This document shows positions 8,884-17,927 of a stretch of 64,000 nucleotides of DNA, piece by piece. A program made the translations under genes and the position numbers. Each line of letters begins with the position of its first letter. Position 1 is the stretch's first letter. The DNA comes from Fimbriimonas planktonicus (GTDB lineage: Bacteria > Armatimonadota > Fimbriimonadia > Fimbriimonadales > Fimbriimonadaceae), in contig OZ248539.1 of the NCBI GenBank assembly GCA_965234685.1, positions 1 to 64,000 of the forward strand, in the 5' to 3' direction. Under the pieces are notes generated by a model, which did not search any database, was not told the origin of the DNA, and saw nothing but the letters and a program-made list of their open reading frames with translations.

Positions 8884-11565
8884 TTAGAATGGCGCGATTT
8901 CGATGGGCTTCGGTAGGCCCAAGCCCTCAAGCTGGGGCAGGATCTGCTGCTTATCGCCGACAATCACGAGGATTCCGTTTTCTAGCAAGACCGACTGCTC
9001 GGTCAGTCCATCGAGGACGGACTCCGTGAGAGCGCGAATCGCCGTCATGTCTTCACCGAGCGTGCCGAAGGCGCGGTTATTCTCGTAAAGCCGACGTGCG
9101 GTGCTGAGGAGCCCGGTCATCGTGGACAGAGACTCAATCGTGCTGGTTTGAAGAAGCGCGACCGCTTTGCCGGTTTCATCGACGGTTACCCCTTCCTTTC
9201 GGAATCGGTTGAATTCAGCCAGGAATTCCTTGATCGAAGCTCCGGTGACATCGGTGCGAACGGAGGCACCGCTCGACAAGTAGCCGAGGGTTGGCTCAAA
9301 CGTAAAGCGCGCATTGGCGCCGTAGGTGTAGCCCTTGTCTTCGCGGAGATTCTGGTTCAAGCGGCTGGTGAACGAACCACCGAGGATTGATCCGAGAGCC
9401 TGGAGCGGGAGTCGCTCAGGGCTGGAGTACGGAACGCCGGGCATCCAGAACCGGACAACCGACTGCACCGCGCCGGGCTTGTCGACGATGATCACGCGCA
9501 AGGCTTGCTTGACGAGCGGCGGGTACGTCACCGCGGTGGCCTGTCGGCCGGAGCCGGCCCAGTTTCGGAAGGCTTTGTTGAGTTCGAACTTCACTGCTGG
9601 CCCGGGCAAGTTGCCGGAAACGAAGATGACGGCATTCGAAGGCTGGTAGGTCAGTCCATGGCGGAACCGGAGATCGGCAACGCTCAATGCTCCAACGGTT
9701 CCTTCGGTCGAAACTTGTCCGAATGGATGGCTCGGGCCGAAGAATTCTCGCGTCCCGACACGGATGGCAAGGGATGACGGGTCTGATTTCTGTTGCTCAA
9801 GATCAGCCAGTTCCACGCGCTTCACGCGCTCCCACTCGCTCGGCGCAAAGGTCGGGCGAGCGATTGCATCAGCGTACAGCGCAAGCGCGCGGCCGAAGTT
9901 CGGCGTGAGGGTGGAGAGGTTTACCGCCGTGGTGGTGTGGCTGACGCTGGTATCAATTTCGGCTCCTAACAGATTCAGGCTAGCCGCAAAATCTGCCGAA
10001 GTGCGTGTACCTGCGCCTTGGGTCAACATCGATGCCGTAAGCGCAGACAGGCCAACTTGGGTCTGGGTGTCTGAGTCCGTTCCGCCCTTGAAGACGGTCG
10101 AGACGTTCATCATCGGCAAGTCTTCGCGTCGCCAGTAGAAGACCTTGATCCCGTTGTCGAGGACAAGTTCAACCGGTCCCTTCGGGCTGAAGGGTGCTTG
10201 GCTTCCGGCCGCAGGTGCGCTGTCGCGCGGGTTGGTTTTCGGTGCCGGTTCTTGCGGGATTACGCGGAGGATGAGTCGGTTCCACGGATTTACGGTTTCG
10301 GCAGAAACGGCCTTGACCTGCTCCACGGTTGCGCCGCGGTACATGTCGAGAACCCGCTTGAACGAGTTGGGCTCGCCGAAATAGAACTCGTATTCGTTCA
10401 ACTTGTCGGCCTTATTGTCGATGGATTGAAGACTCTCGAGAGTCCGCTTCTCAATCTTCGCGGCTTCTTGCTTAAGTTCAAGGGCGGTCGGACCGTTCTC
10501 GTTGAACTCGGCAAGCGTGGCATCAATCGCGCTTTCAAGGCGTTCCAGGGAAACGCCGTCAGAAACGGTTGCCTCGACGATGAAGAGTGAACCAAGCTGG
10601 CCGGATTGCTGGAAGGCGGCAACCTCTGTGGCGACTTTGTCCTTCACCACGAGCTTTTGATAGAGTCGGCTCGATACGCCATCGGCAAGGATTCGGGCAG
10701 CGAGGTTAAGTTCCGCATCTCCGGGTCGGTAGGCAGCCGGGCTGTGCCAGACCATGATCGTTTTGGCGGCATCTACGGTGTCGACCATCGTTTGGCGTCG
10801 AACGCCTTTGAAGCTGGCGTCGGGCACGCTGCGGCGCGGCGCGTCGTTGCCACGGGCGATGGTGCCGAACTGCTGGGCAATGACGGGCTTGATGAGGGCG
10901 GGGTCGAAATCGCCCGCGACCACGATCGATGCGTTGTTTGGCACGTAATACGTGCTGAAGAACTGCTGAACATCCGGAACCGATGCGGCGGTCAGGTCTT
11001 CCATAGAACCGATGACGGACCAGCTGTACGGGTGGCCCGCCGGATACATGAGCCGATTGATCGCGTCGTAGGCTTTGCCATAAGGCGCATTTTCGACCGA
11101 CTGTCGGCGTTCATTCTTTACGACATCGCGCTGAAGGTCGAGTTTCTTGAGGTCAATATTCTCGCCCAGTGCTTCCAGTCGCTCGGCGTCTAGCCAAATG
11201 AGCTTTTGGAGAAGGTTGCTCGGGCCGAACGAGAAGTAGTTGGTGCGGTCCTGGCTGGTCGAGGCGTTGTTCGATCCACCGGCGGTCTCCATGATGACGT
11301 CGAACTGACCCTGCGGGACCCGCTTGGTGCCCATGAACATGAGGTGCTCGAACAGGTGGGCGAATCCGGATCGGCGATCTGGCTCATCTTTGGACCCGAC
11401 TTTGAACCAAGTGTTGATGGTCGCGACGGGGAGAGTTTTGTCTTGGTGGAGGATCACCGTCATCCCGTTTGGCAACTTGTACTTTTCAACCTTGACGTCC
11501 TGCGCGGCGGCAGGAACGGTTAGCGCGGCAAGGAGGCCGGCCCACATGAGACGGGAACGCAACAT
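8884..11565 (-). CDS. Secreted M16 family zinc metallopeptidase, two-domain
   Basis: An 893-residue protein with a signal peptide (cleavage near AAAQ, residue 22) and two tandem M16 modules, like the pitrilysin/PqqL class. The N-terminal module is catalytic, with the inverted zinc motif HLFEH at 70-74 and a further conserved glutamate in the NERRQSVENAPYG segment. The C-terminal module lacks HxxEH and is the usual inactive partner. It probably degrades peptides in the periplasm. Its ATG shares bases with an ATG on the other strand (CATG at 11563-11566), and its promoter must lie in the roughly 80 bases shared with aroG. Confidence 0.9.
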   Translation of the reverse strand: MLRSRLMWAGLLAALTVPAAAQDVKVEKYKLPNGMTVILHQDKTLPVATINTWFKVGSKDEPDRRSGFAHLFEHLMFMGTKRVPQGQFDVIMETAGGSNNASTSQDRTNYFSFGPSNLLQKLIWLDAERLEALGENIDLKKLDLQRDVVKNERRQSVENAPYGKAYDAINRLMYPAGHPYSWSVIGSMEDLTAASVPDVQQFFSTYYVPNNASIVVAGDFDPALIKPVIAQQFGTIARGNDAPRRSVPDASFKGVRRQTMVDTVDAAKTIMVWHSPAAYRPGDAELNLAARILADGVSSRLYQKLVVKDKVATEVAAFQQSGQLGSLFIVEATVSDGVSLERLESAIDATLAEFNENGPTALELKQEAAKIEKRTLESLQSIDNKADKLNEYEFYFGEPNSFKRVLDMYRGATVEQVKAVSAETVNPWNRLILRVIPQEPAPKTNPRDSAPAAGSQAPFSPKGPVELVLDNGIKVFYWRREDLPMMNVSTVFKGGTDSDTQTQVGLSALTASMLTQGAGTRTSADFAASLNLLGAEIDTSVSHTTTAVNLSTLTPNFGRALALYADAIARPTFAPSEWERVKRVELADLEQQKSDPSSLAIRVGTREFFGPSHPFGQVSTEGTVGALSVADLRFRHGLTYQPSNAVIFVSGNLPGPAVKFELNKAFRNWAGSGRQATAVTYPPLVKQALRVIIVDKPGAVQSVVRFWMPGVPYSSPERLPLQALGSILGGSFTSRLNQNLREDKGYTYGANARFTFEPTLGYLSSGASVRTDVTGASIKEFLAEFNRFRKEGVTVDETGKAVALLQTSTIESLSTMTGLLSTARRLYENNRAFGTLGEDMTAIRALTESVLDGLTEQSVLLENGILVIVGDKQQILPQLEGLGLPKPIEIAPF

Positions 11566-11644
11566 GGATACAAATTACCTCTGTGTGGTTCGCGTCGTGT
11601 CGAATGTTGGATTCCGGCCAGAATATGAGGCGTCCAAATCTCTC

Positions 11645-12712
11645 ATGCCAACGCGCCAACCTACCGACGACCTTCGCATTAGCGCGACACGCCCGCTGAT
11701 TCCGCCCGCAATTCTCATCGAAGAGCTTCCGCTCACCGATGCAATGAGCGATCTGATTAGTTCAACGCGAAAGGCGATCAGCCAAATCATCTCCGGTGAG
11801 GATTCTCGTCAGGTGGTAGTGGTTGGGCCATGCAGCATTCATGACTTAGAATCGGCAGAAGAGTACGGGCACCGGCTGAAGGCAATGGCCGAAACGTATG
11901 CCGACGAACTGTTGATCGTGATGCGCGCGTACTTCGAGAAACCTCGCAGTACGGTTGGTTGGAAGGGGTACATCAACGACCCGGACTTAGACGAGAGCTT
12001 CCACATCAACAAAGGCCTTCGAGGAGCGCGCGGGCTGTTGGTGAAGCTGAACGAACTTGGATTGCCGACGGCATCCGAGTTTTTGGATTTACAAATTCCT
12101 CAACACATTTCGGACCTCACCAGTTGGATTGCGATCGGCGCGCGCACGACGGAAAGTCAAGTCCATCGCGAGTTGGCTTCGGGAGTGAGCATGCCGGTTG
12201 GATTTAAGAACTCAACGGATGGCAATTTGCAGGCTGCGGTTGATGCCGTTATGGCGGCGCGGAGATCGCACTGGTTCCCTAGCGTTACCAAGGATTCGGT
12301 GGGAGCCATTTTTCAGACCACCGGAAACACCGATGGCCATGTGATTCTGCGGGGCGGGTCACGATCTGGCCCGAACTTCGACGCAGAGAGCGTTGCGGCG
12401 GCTTGTGGGTTGCTGGCGAAGAACGGTCTGCCGCAGCGCGTGATGATCGACTGCAGCCACGGAAATTCGAGTAAGGACTATCGAAAGCAGGGGGCGGTGC
12501 TACGCGACGTCGCAGGTCAGATCCGCTCTGGCTCGAAAGATATTTTGGGCGTTATGATCGAAAGTCACCTGGTTGAAGGCCGGCAAGATGCCAAGCCAGG
12601 CGAACCGTTGGTCTATGGACAAAGCATTACGGATGCTTGCATTGGCCTTTCAGAGACCGAAACGCTTCTGGCGGAACTTGCAGGAGCGGTCCAGAGTTCA
12701 CGGATCGGTTAG
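11645..12712 (+). CDS. aroG: 3-deoxy-7-phosphoheptulonate synthase (class I, AroG-like)
   Basis: First step of the shikimate pathway, condensing phosphoenolpyruvate and erythrose 4-phosphate. Motifs of the E. coli AroF/G/H type are present: GPCSIHD, KPRSTVGWKGYINDP, IGARTTESQVHRELASG, DCSHGNSSKD and MIESHLVEG. I chose the ATG at 11645 (355 residues, N-terminus MPTRQPTDDLRIS), because TDDLRI matches the usual N-terminus; the ATG at 11564 overlaps the start codon of the divergent peptidase. The enteric-like type is notable outside proteobacteria. A chorismate mutase-prephenate dehydratase gene lies about 8 kb away. Confidence 0.93.
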   Translation: MPTRQPTDDLRISATRPLIPPAILIEELPLTDAMSDLISSTRKAISQIISGEDSRQVVVVGPCSIHDLESAEEYGHRLKAMAETYADELLIVMRAYFEKPRSTVGWKGYINDPDLDESFHINKGLRGARGLLVKLNELGLPTASEFLDLQIPQHISDLTSWIAIGARTTESQVHRELASGVSMPVGFKNSTDGNLQAAVDAVMAARRSHWFPSVTKDSVGAIFQTTGNTDGHVILRGGSRSGPNFDAESVAAACGLLAKNGLPQRVMIDCSHGNSSKDYRKQGAVLRDVAGQIRSGSKDILGVMIESHLVEGRQDAKPGEPLVYGQSITDACIGLSETETLLAELAGAVQSSRIG

Positions 12713-12764
12713 CTCAGAGTTTGCGGGGTAGCGAACTTATCACAATTGGTGCAGACTATTCTCC

Positions 12765-13445
12765 GTGGATCTTGGTCGGTGTCCGAAGTGCGGTGATTCA
12801 TGGGCGCGAGGCGCTGAGAAATGCCGAAAGTGTGGCTATACGGCCATTGGTGCTGGGCTCGCGAAGCTGCCAAAGCGCAAGCGCATTCCCGCGCCAAAGT
12901 ACGAAGAACCCGGAGCGTGGACGCCGTTCTTGGCTTTCACTTTTGGATTTCTGGCTCTGGCCTATACAGCCTATGCCCAGCCTTGGAAAGATGGGTTCAC
13001 AAAGCTGAAAGCCCAACTTGGAATCGCCTCGGAGCCAGGCATCGTTGGCGAGTGGGAAGTGAACCGAATCATCTATCCGCCGACGCCTGAAAGCACAATG
13101 GGGATTCGCGAGGAAACCATCAAGGGTCTCTTTAGCTTTGCGAAGAACGAAACTTTCAAGGCGAACATTCTGGTTCGCCCTTCGCCGGTCAAGGCGGAAG
13201 GGAAGTACAAGTTGCTGGCCGGGAAACTCGCCGTACGGTCGGTTTCTGCCATGCCATCGAACAGCTTTCCTGCCGATGTTGATTGCACGGTGAACTTCGT
13301 TACTGAAGATCAGGTTGTGGCAACGTTCCCGAACTCGACGGCGCTGTTTATGAACCGCACGCGAGGAATCGAGAATGCAGCCAAGGTCATGGGCTATAAG
13401 ATTTCGGGCGAAGCGATGAAACGCGTTCCGGAGGATGAAGAATGA
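12765..13445 (+). CDS. Zinc-ribbon membrane protein of unknown function
   Basis: A 226-residue protein starting with GTG. The first 25 residues hold a zinc ribbon with two CxxC pairs (CPKC and CRKC, about 10 residues apart), followed by a basic proline-rich stretch, one membrane segment (about 52-70, TPFLAFTFGFLALAYTAYA) and an extracytoplasmic domain with beta-strand character. Its stop overlaps the start of the pilin-like gene (ATGA), so the two are coupled and may work together, for example in assembly or sensing. I do not recognise the C-terminal domain. Confidence 0.7.
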   Translation: MDLGRCPKCGDSWARGAEKCRKCGYTAIGAGLAKLPKRKRIPAPKYEEPGAWTPFLAFTFGFLALAYTAYAQPWKDGFTKLKAQLGIASEPGIVGEWEVNRIIYPPTPESTMGIREETIKGLFSFAKNETFKANILVRPSPVKAEGKYKLLAGKLAVRSVSAMPSNSFPADVDCTVNFVTEDQVVATFPNSTALFMNRTRGIENAAKVMGYKISGEAMKRVPEDEE

Positions 13446-14218
13446 GACGCGGATTTACCCTTTTGGAAATCTTGCTGGCCATCGGCATCATTGCCCTCCT
13501 GGCGGCAATCCTCTTGCCGGTGATCAACGGCGCAAAGGTCGGTGGACAAGTGACCGCTGCCCTGTCAAATGCGAAGCAACTCACGGAAGCGGCCTTGCTG
13601 TATTCGGTCGACGTCGATGGTAATTCTCCGCCGTCCACGGCATACAACAAAAAGGAGGCCCTTCGAAAGGTTTGGCCAGAGATCCTGAAGGAGTATTTGA
13701 AGTCAGATGCCTTACTCACCGCGCCCGGCGCGACTCCACCGCCAAGCCGTCGGTACAGCGATCGTGGCTTTTTGAGCTGGGGGCTGAACGCAGATACCGC
13801 CACGAACGGCTCCGGTTGCGTGGGCACATCTCCAGACGGCGTTCCGTGTGAGGGTTACCGCAAGGCCCTAAGCTTCGACTCGATTCCGAGTAACTCGGCT
13901 TTGTTTGCGACGACCCCGGGCGGAGATCCCGAGCAGCGATACTGCGGCCACGAGTTTGAACCGAATAACGGAACTCGACTTTTGGAAGACGTTGCAATGT
14001 CCCCGCCGCTAGTCTCCGATAAGGACCTGGTCAAGGTCTTGCCAATGCTTCCCTGCACGGCACTTCGTCCGGTTTACGCTCGATACGGCAGTACCGGCCA
14101 AGACGACGGACGGGCAGTGATAGGCCTTTTCGACGGCAGCGCGAAGGCATTTACATCTAAGCAGCTGTCTTCTGGAGCGGCAAAGCTGGTTTGGCGGTTG
14201 CGGCGAGTTCGAGGATAG
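13442..14218 (+). CDS. Type IV pilin-like protein with prepilin cleavage motif
   Basis: The N-terminus MRRGFTLLEILLAIGIIALL is a textbook class III signal: short basic leader, cleavage after Gly4, Phe+1, Glu+5 and a hydrophobic helix. The remaining 230 residues include a C-terminal FDGSAKAF segment similar to the H-X9-DG proteins abundant in Planctomycetes and Armatimonadota. These are processed by a prepilin peptidase and built into type II/IV-like pseudopili. Several cysteines (near residues 120-135 and 160-200) could form disulfides. No peptidase or assembly ATPase gene is nearby. Confidence 0.85.
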   Translation: MRRGFTLLEILLAIGIIALLAAILLPVINGAKVGGQVTAALSNAKQLTEAALLYSVDVDGNSPPSTAYNKKEALRKVWPEILKEYLKSDALLTAPGATPPPSRRYSDRGFLSWGLNADTATNGSGCVGTSPDGVPCEGYRKALSFDSIPSNSALFATTPGGDPEQRYCGHEFEPNNGTRLLEDVAMSPPLVSDKDLVKVLPMLPCTALRPVYARYGSTGQDDGRAVIGLFDGSAKAFTSKQLSSGAAKLVWRLRRVRG

Positions 14219-14233
14219 CGAAAACTGTTACTG

Positions 14234-14264
14234 GTTTTTGGCGAAAAGGTGTGACACCAAAAAC
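14234..14264. repeat. 8-bp inverted repeat between the pilin gene and ileS
   Basis: GTTTTTGG (14234-14241) and CCAAAAAC (14257-14264) are perfect complements around a 15-base loop. No T-run follows on either strand, so it is not a classical terminator. It lies in the only stretch over 300 bases (14219-14604) without a confident gene. The rest of that stretch holds a possible small gene and the ileS -10 box. Confidence 0.4.
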
Positions 14265-14305
14265 GGTCACGCGAGGATTGCCCTTCTAGAGACTAGTATC
14301 TATGT

Positions 14306-14509
14306 GTGAGCTCCCCCCACCGTCACGAATCGTACGAAGGGGTTTATGAGGTCGCCGATGCAAGCAGTCCGCTGTTTGCGTTCCCGGTAAAAGTCGGCGA
14401 CGTTCGGCGGGAATCTGACCTTTCGTTTGACACACAAGAAATGCTGCAGGCAGGCGCAATCCGATTGATCGGATTCGTTCGTCGTGAGCCGAAACTATAC
14501 GCAGCCTAA
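14306..14509 (+). CDS. Possible small protein, 67 residues
   Basis: GTG-started frame encoding a soluble-looking 67-residue protein with mixed helix and strand character and no membrane segment (core SYEGVYEVADASSPLFAFPV). Support: a TAGTAT hexamer (14294-14299) ends 6 bases before the GTG, the same arrangement as at many genes here. Against: no family recognised, and an overlapping minus-strand frame of similar length exists. It sits alone in the gap before ileS. Confidence 0.4.
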   Translation: MSSPHRHESYEGVYEVADASSPLFAFPVKVGDVRRESDLSFDTQEMLQAGAIRLIGFVRREPKLYAA

Positions 14510-14589
14510 ATTCGACTCGCAACGGAGCGGGCGAACAGCCGCGCTTCGCCTAAACTCGATGAAAGTCCGGGACATTTCGGCCTCGCCGG

Positions 14590-14595
14590 TACAAT
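14590..14595 (+). promoter_or_regulatory. Candidate -10 box of ileS
   Basis: TACAAT ends 9 bases before the ileS ATG. No good -35 is seen at 16-18 bases. If used, the mRNA would have almost no leader, leaving no room for a T-box or other leader control of ileS. Confidence 0.35.
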
Positions 14596-14604
14596 CCTAA
14601 GTCC

Positions 14605-17403
14605 ATGGATTTGCGGAGCACTCTCCAACTACCCGACGCTGAATCTACGATTCCGATGAAGGCCAATTTGCCGGCCCTGGAGCCGTCGATTTTGGCGATT
14701 TGGGAGGAGCGGGACCTCTACGCTCAGATTCTGGCCAGCCGGGACGGCGCACCGAGCTACGTCCTGCACGACGGCCCGCCTTACACCAACAGTCCCATCC
14801 ACTTGGGAACGGCGCTCAACAAGATTCTCAAAGACTTTACGGTCAAGAGCCGAACGATGATGGGCTACCGTGCGCCTTACGTGCCCGGATTCGACAGCCA
14901 CGGGTTGCCGATTGAACTTGCGGTAACGAAAAAGCTTGCGGCGAAGAAGGAAACCGTTACCGGTTCTGCCCTGAGGACCGCGTGCCGCGAGCACGCTTAC
15001 GAGTACATCAAGATCCAATCCGAACAGTTCGAAAGGCTCGGCGTGCTTGGATTGTGGAAGCATCCATACGCCACCCTGGATTACTCTTACGAGGCGGAAC
15101 TGGTCCGAACTTTCAAGAAGCTGGTTGAAGCGAGACACATCTACAAGGGCCTTCGCCCGACGCTCTGGAGCCCGACCTCGCAAACTGCTCTGGCCGACAC
15201 GGAGATCGTCTATCACGATCACGTTTCGACTTCCATCTACGTCCGATTTGCCCTGCGGGACGATCCGAACCAGATTTTCTCTGAGTTCAAGAATCTCTAC
15301 ACAATCATCTGGACGACAACGCCTTGGACCATTCCGGCGAACCTTGCGGTTGCCTTCCATCCGCAGCTTGACTACGCGATCGTAAAGGTTGGCGAGGATC
15401 ATTATCTGATCGTTTCGGCCCTGGTTGAGCGCGTTGCGGAGAAGCTCGGCTGGACAGAGTTTGAGATTGTTGCCACACGAGAAGGAATCAACTTCGATCA
15501 CGCCACGTTCTCACATCCGATTTTTGATCGCCCGTCCGTTGTGGTGATGGCGGAGTACGTGACTACCGAAGACGGTACCGGCGTGGTTCACACCGCACCG
15601 TCCCACGGGCGGGACGACTTCTACACCGGTCAGAAGTACGGCCTACCCGTGCCAAACACGGTGGATGGCAAAGGCGTGCTTACCGCCGAAGCGGGCGAGT
15701 TCGCGGGAACTTACTACAAGGACTGCGACACCGTCGTAGTTGATCGGCTGAAAGAAGTTGGCGCGCTCCTGAAGAGCGAGCCGTATCACCACACCTATCC
15801 GTACGCGGAGCGTGATGGCAAGCCGGTGATCTTCCGCGCGACCGAGCAATGGTTCCTGAGCATCGATCCGATTCGGGAGCAGATGCTTGAAGAAATCCAA
15901 GGCGTCCAGTGGGTTCCGCCGGTGGGGCAAAACCGAATCGAGGCGATGGTCCGAAATCGTCCCGACTGGTGCATCTCCCGCCAGCGGCCATGGGGAGTCG
16001 GCATTCCCGTGTTCTACGGCAAGGAATCGCGGGTGCCGGTACTGGACCCAGAGGCGATCGAAGCAGTGGCGCGGTTGGTCGAAGAGCGGGGATCGGACGC
16101 TTGGTTTGAAGTTGAAGCCAGCCAGATTCTTCCCGACGGTTACGTTCACCCGGAAACCGGCGAGACGGAGTTCGAGAAAGAAACCGACACACTTGACGTT
16201 TGGTTCGACTCGGGTTCATCGTCGTTGGTGACGCTCGACTCACAGGTGACCCCAGAGTGGAAGACGCAAGGTCTCCACTGGCCGGCGGACGTCTACTTCG
16301 AAGGCTCGGACCAGCATCGAGGTTGGTTCAACACCTCATTGATCCTCGGCACCGCCATCAAGGGTGCCGCGCCGTATCGAACGGTCGTCACCCACGGATT
16401 TGTCACCGACAGCGAAGGCCGAAAGATGTCGAAGAGCCTGGGCAACGTCATCGAGCCGATGGCGGCGGCGAACCAGTACGGGGCGGACATTCTTCGCTAC
16501 TGGGTGGCGAGCGTGGACTACCAGTCCGACGTGCCTTGCTCCGATGCGCTGCTCAAGCAGATCGGAGACAGCTACCGAAACGTCCGCAACACGCTTCGAT
16601 TCTTGTTGAGTAGCGCTGCTGGTTACGACGACACCAGCGAGGGCTCAACGACTGAAGGGTCCTGGGCCGACTTGGACGAGTGGATCCGCGAGCAGGCCGA
16701 TTTGCTCGCCGCCGATTGCGCCCAGAAGTACGAAGCTTTCGACTTCGGTGGCGTGATCAACGCGATCCATAACTTCTGCCGAGAAGAACTTTCGAAGTTC
16801 TATCTGGATGCGATCAAGGACCGAATGTACTGCGATGGCGTGAACTGGCCGAGCCGACGCTCGGGTCAGGCAACTTGCCTGTATGTTCTGAACCAGTTGC
16901 TCACCCTTGTGGCACCGATTCTTGCCTTCACGGCAGAAGAGACCTGGATGAAGATGCGAGAGCTTGGTCTGAACGCATCAGAGCAGTCGATCCACACGGA
17001 ACGCTTCCGAACGCCAACTCTCGAACGGCTTCAGGAGATCGAGGGTTCGCCATTGCAGGCTCGGTTCGAGAGCTTGCGCGGACTCCGAGACACCGTCAAT
17101 TCTGCGTTTGAACAGTACAAGGGTACGGACGGCATCAAGAACAGCCAGGACGCCATCGTTCGGCTTGTCTTGCCAGCCGATACTTTCGGCGTGATGAGTT
17201 CGTTCTCAATCTCTGACTTGGCGAACTACTTCCGCGTGAGTTGGGTAGAGCTGACGCTTGGCGAACCCGCGATTTCGTTTGCTCCATCAAGCTATCCCGA
17301 GTGTGCACGAAGTCGTTTGCGCCGTCCGGACGTCACGAGCATTTCCATTGAGCGGGAGGAGTTTCTGCTTTCCGATCGGGATCGACAGGTGCTCGGCGTT
17401 TGA
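14605..17403 (+). CDS. ileS: Isoleucyl-tRNA synthetase with degenerate C-terminal zinc ribbon
   Basis: Charges tRNA-Ile. The 932-residue class I synthetase has the HIGH-type motif in PPYTNSPIHLGTALNKI, the editing domain (TIIWTTTPWTIPANLAV), the WCISRQRPWGVGIP segment and the KMSKS loop GRKMSKSLGN. The C-terminal zinc ribbon is unusual: where two CxxC pairs are expected, it reads CARS (900-903) and SDRD (923-926), so three of four cysteines are gone while surrounding residues remain alignable. The stop overlaps the TTG start of lspA (TTGA). The bacterial length and domain order are otherwise normal. Confidence 0.96.
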   Translation: MDLRSTLQLPDAESTIPMKANLPALEPSILAIWEERDLYAQILASRDGAPSYVLHDGPPYTNSPIHLGTALNKILKDFTVKSRTMMGYRAPYVPGFDSHGLPIELAVTKKLAAKKETVTGSALRTACREHAYEYIKIQSEQFERLGVLGLWKHPYATLDYSYEAELVRTFKKLVEARHIYKGLRPTLWSPTSQTALADTEIVYHDHVSTSIYVRFALRDDPNQIFSEFKNLYTIIWTTTPWTIPANLAVAFHPQLDYAIVKVGEDHYLIVSALVERVAEKLGWTEFEIVATREGINFDHATFSHPIFDRPSVVVMAEYVTTEDGTGVVHTAPSHGRDDFYTGQKYGLPVPNTVDGKGVLTAEAGEFAGTYYKDCDTVVVDRLKEVGALLKSEPYHHTYPYAERDGKPVIFRATEQWFLSIDPIREQMLEEIQGVQWVPPVGQNRIEAMVRNRPDWCISRQRPWGVGIPVFYGKESRVPVLDPEAIEAVARLVEERGSDAWFEVEASQILPDGYVHPETGETEFEKETDTLDVWFDSGSSSLVTLDSQVTPEWKTQGLHWPADVYFEGSDQHRGWFNTSLILGTAIKGAAPYRTVVTHGFVTDSEGRKMSKSLGNVIEPMAAANQYGADILRYWVASVDYQSDVPCSDALLKQIGDSYRNVRNTLRFLLSSAAGYDDTSEGSTTEGSWADLDEWIREQADLLAADCAQKYEAFDFGGVINAIHNFCREELSKFYLDAIKDRMYCDGVNWPSRRSGQATCLYVLNQLLTLVAPILAFTAEETWMKMRELGLNASEQSIHTERFRTPTLERLQEIEGSPLQARFESLRGLRDTVNSAFEQYKGTDGIKNSQDAIVRLVLPADTFGVMSSFSISDLANYFRVSWVELTLGEPAISFAPSSYPECARSRLRRPDVTSISIEREEFLLSDRDRQVLGV

Positions 17404-17927
17404 AGGGACCAACGCTCTTTTGGACCGTGTTCGTAACCGGCGTGCTCGCAGATCAGGGCGTGAAGGCGTGGGTTCGCGATGCGATTCCCCAACAAGGAAG
17501 CCTGGGTGGCAAACCCTGGCCGGGCATTTTTGAGATCACCCTGACCTACAACGAAGGCATTGCCTTCGGCATGTTCCAAGGGGCGGGCGTCTTTATGTCG
17601 CCCGTTGCGCTGATCATTGCAGGTATGGCGGCGGTTCACAGTCACCGTCACGCGAGCGAGCCGAAGCTGCTGCATTGGACGATGGGATTGTTTGCGGCCG
17701 GGGCGATTGGAAACCTGATTGATCGGCTCGCATTTGGGAAAGTTACCGATATGTTCTGGTTCCGGCTGATCAACTTCCCGGTGTTTAACGTTGCGGATTC
17801 GTTGATCACGGTTGGCACATTCTTATTGATCCTGACCGCGTTTTTGAGTCCCACAGACGCAAAAAATCCCGTCCCGGCAGAGCCGGGACGGGAGCAGGAT
17901 TCGAACGAGACTACGACGTCGCCGTAA
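17400..17927 (+). CDS. lspA: Lipoprotein signal peptidase LspA
   Basis: Cleaves the signal peptide of diacylated prolipoproteins in the inner membrane. Four hydrophobic segments are present and both catalytic aspartates are in place: D108 in GNLIDRL and D133 in FNVADSLI. The start is a TTG overlapping the ileS stop. The last 40 or so residues extend past the membrane domain and are charged; this tail is the part that contains the terminator hairpin of the convergent amt gene, and its final 17 bases overlap the amt coding sequence. Confidence 0.93.
   Translation: MKGPTLFWTVFVTGVLADQGVKAWVRDAIPQQGSLGGKPWPGIFEITLTYNEGIAFGMFQGAGVFMSPVALIIAGMAAVHSHRHASEPKLLHWTMGLFAAGAIGNLIDRLAFGKVTDMFWFRLINFPVFNVADSLITVGTFLLILTAFLSPTDAKNPVPAEPGREQDSNETTTSP
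17861..17893 (-). terminator. Rho-independent terminator of amt inside lspA
   Basis: Perfect 12-bp stem: TCCCGTCCCGGC (17867-17878) pairs with GCCGGGACGGGA (17882-17893) around a 3-base loop. On the minus strand the stem is followed by six U (17866-17861). It lies 18 bases past the amt stop and entirely within the lspA reading frame, where it encodes part of the tail. Confidence 0.88.

Noticed and set aside
14555..14580. GAAAGTCCGGGAC, reminiscent of the conserved RNase P RNA sequence
   Set aside because: Only about 40 bases remain before ileS and no P4 partner or other helices are present.
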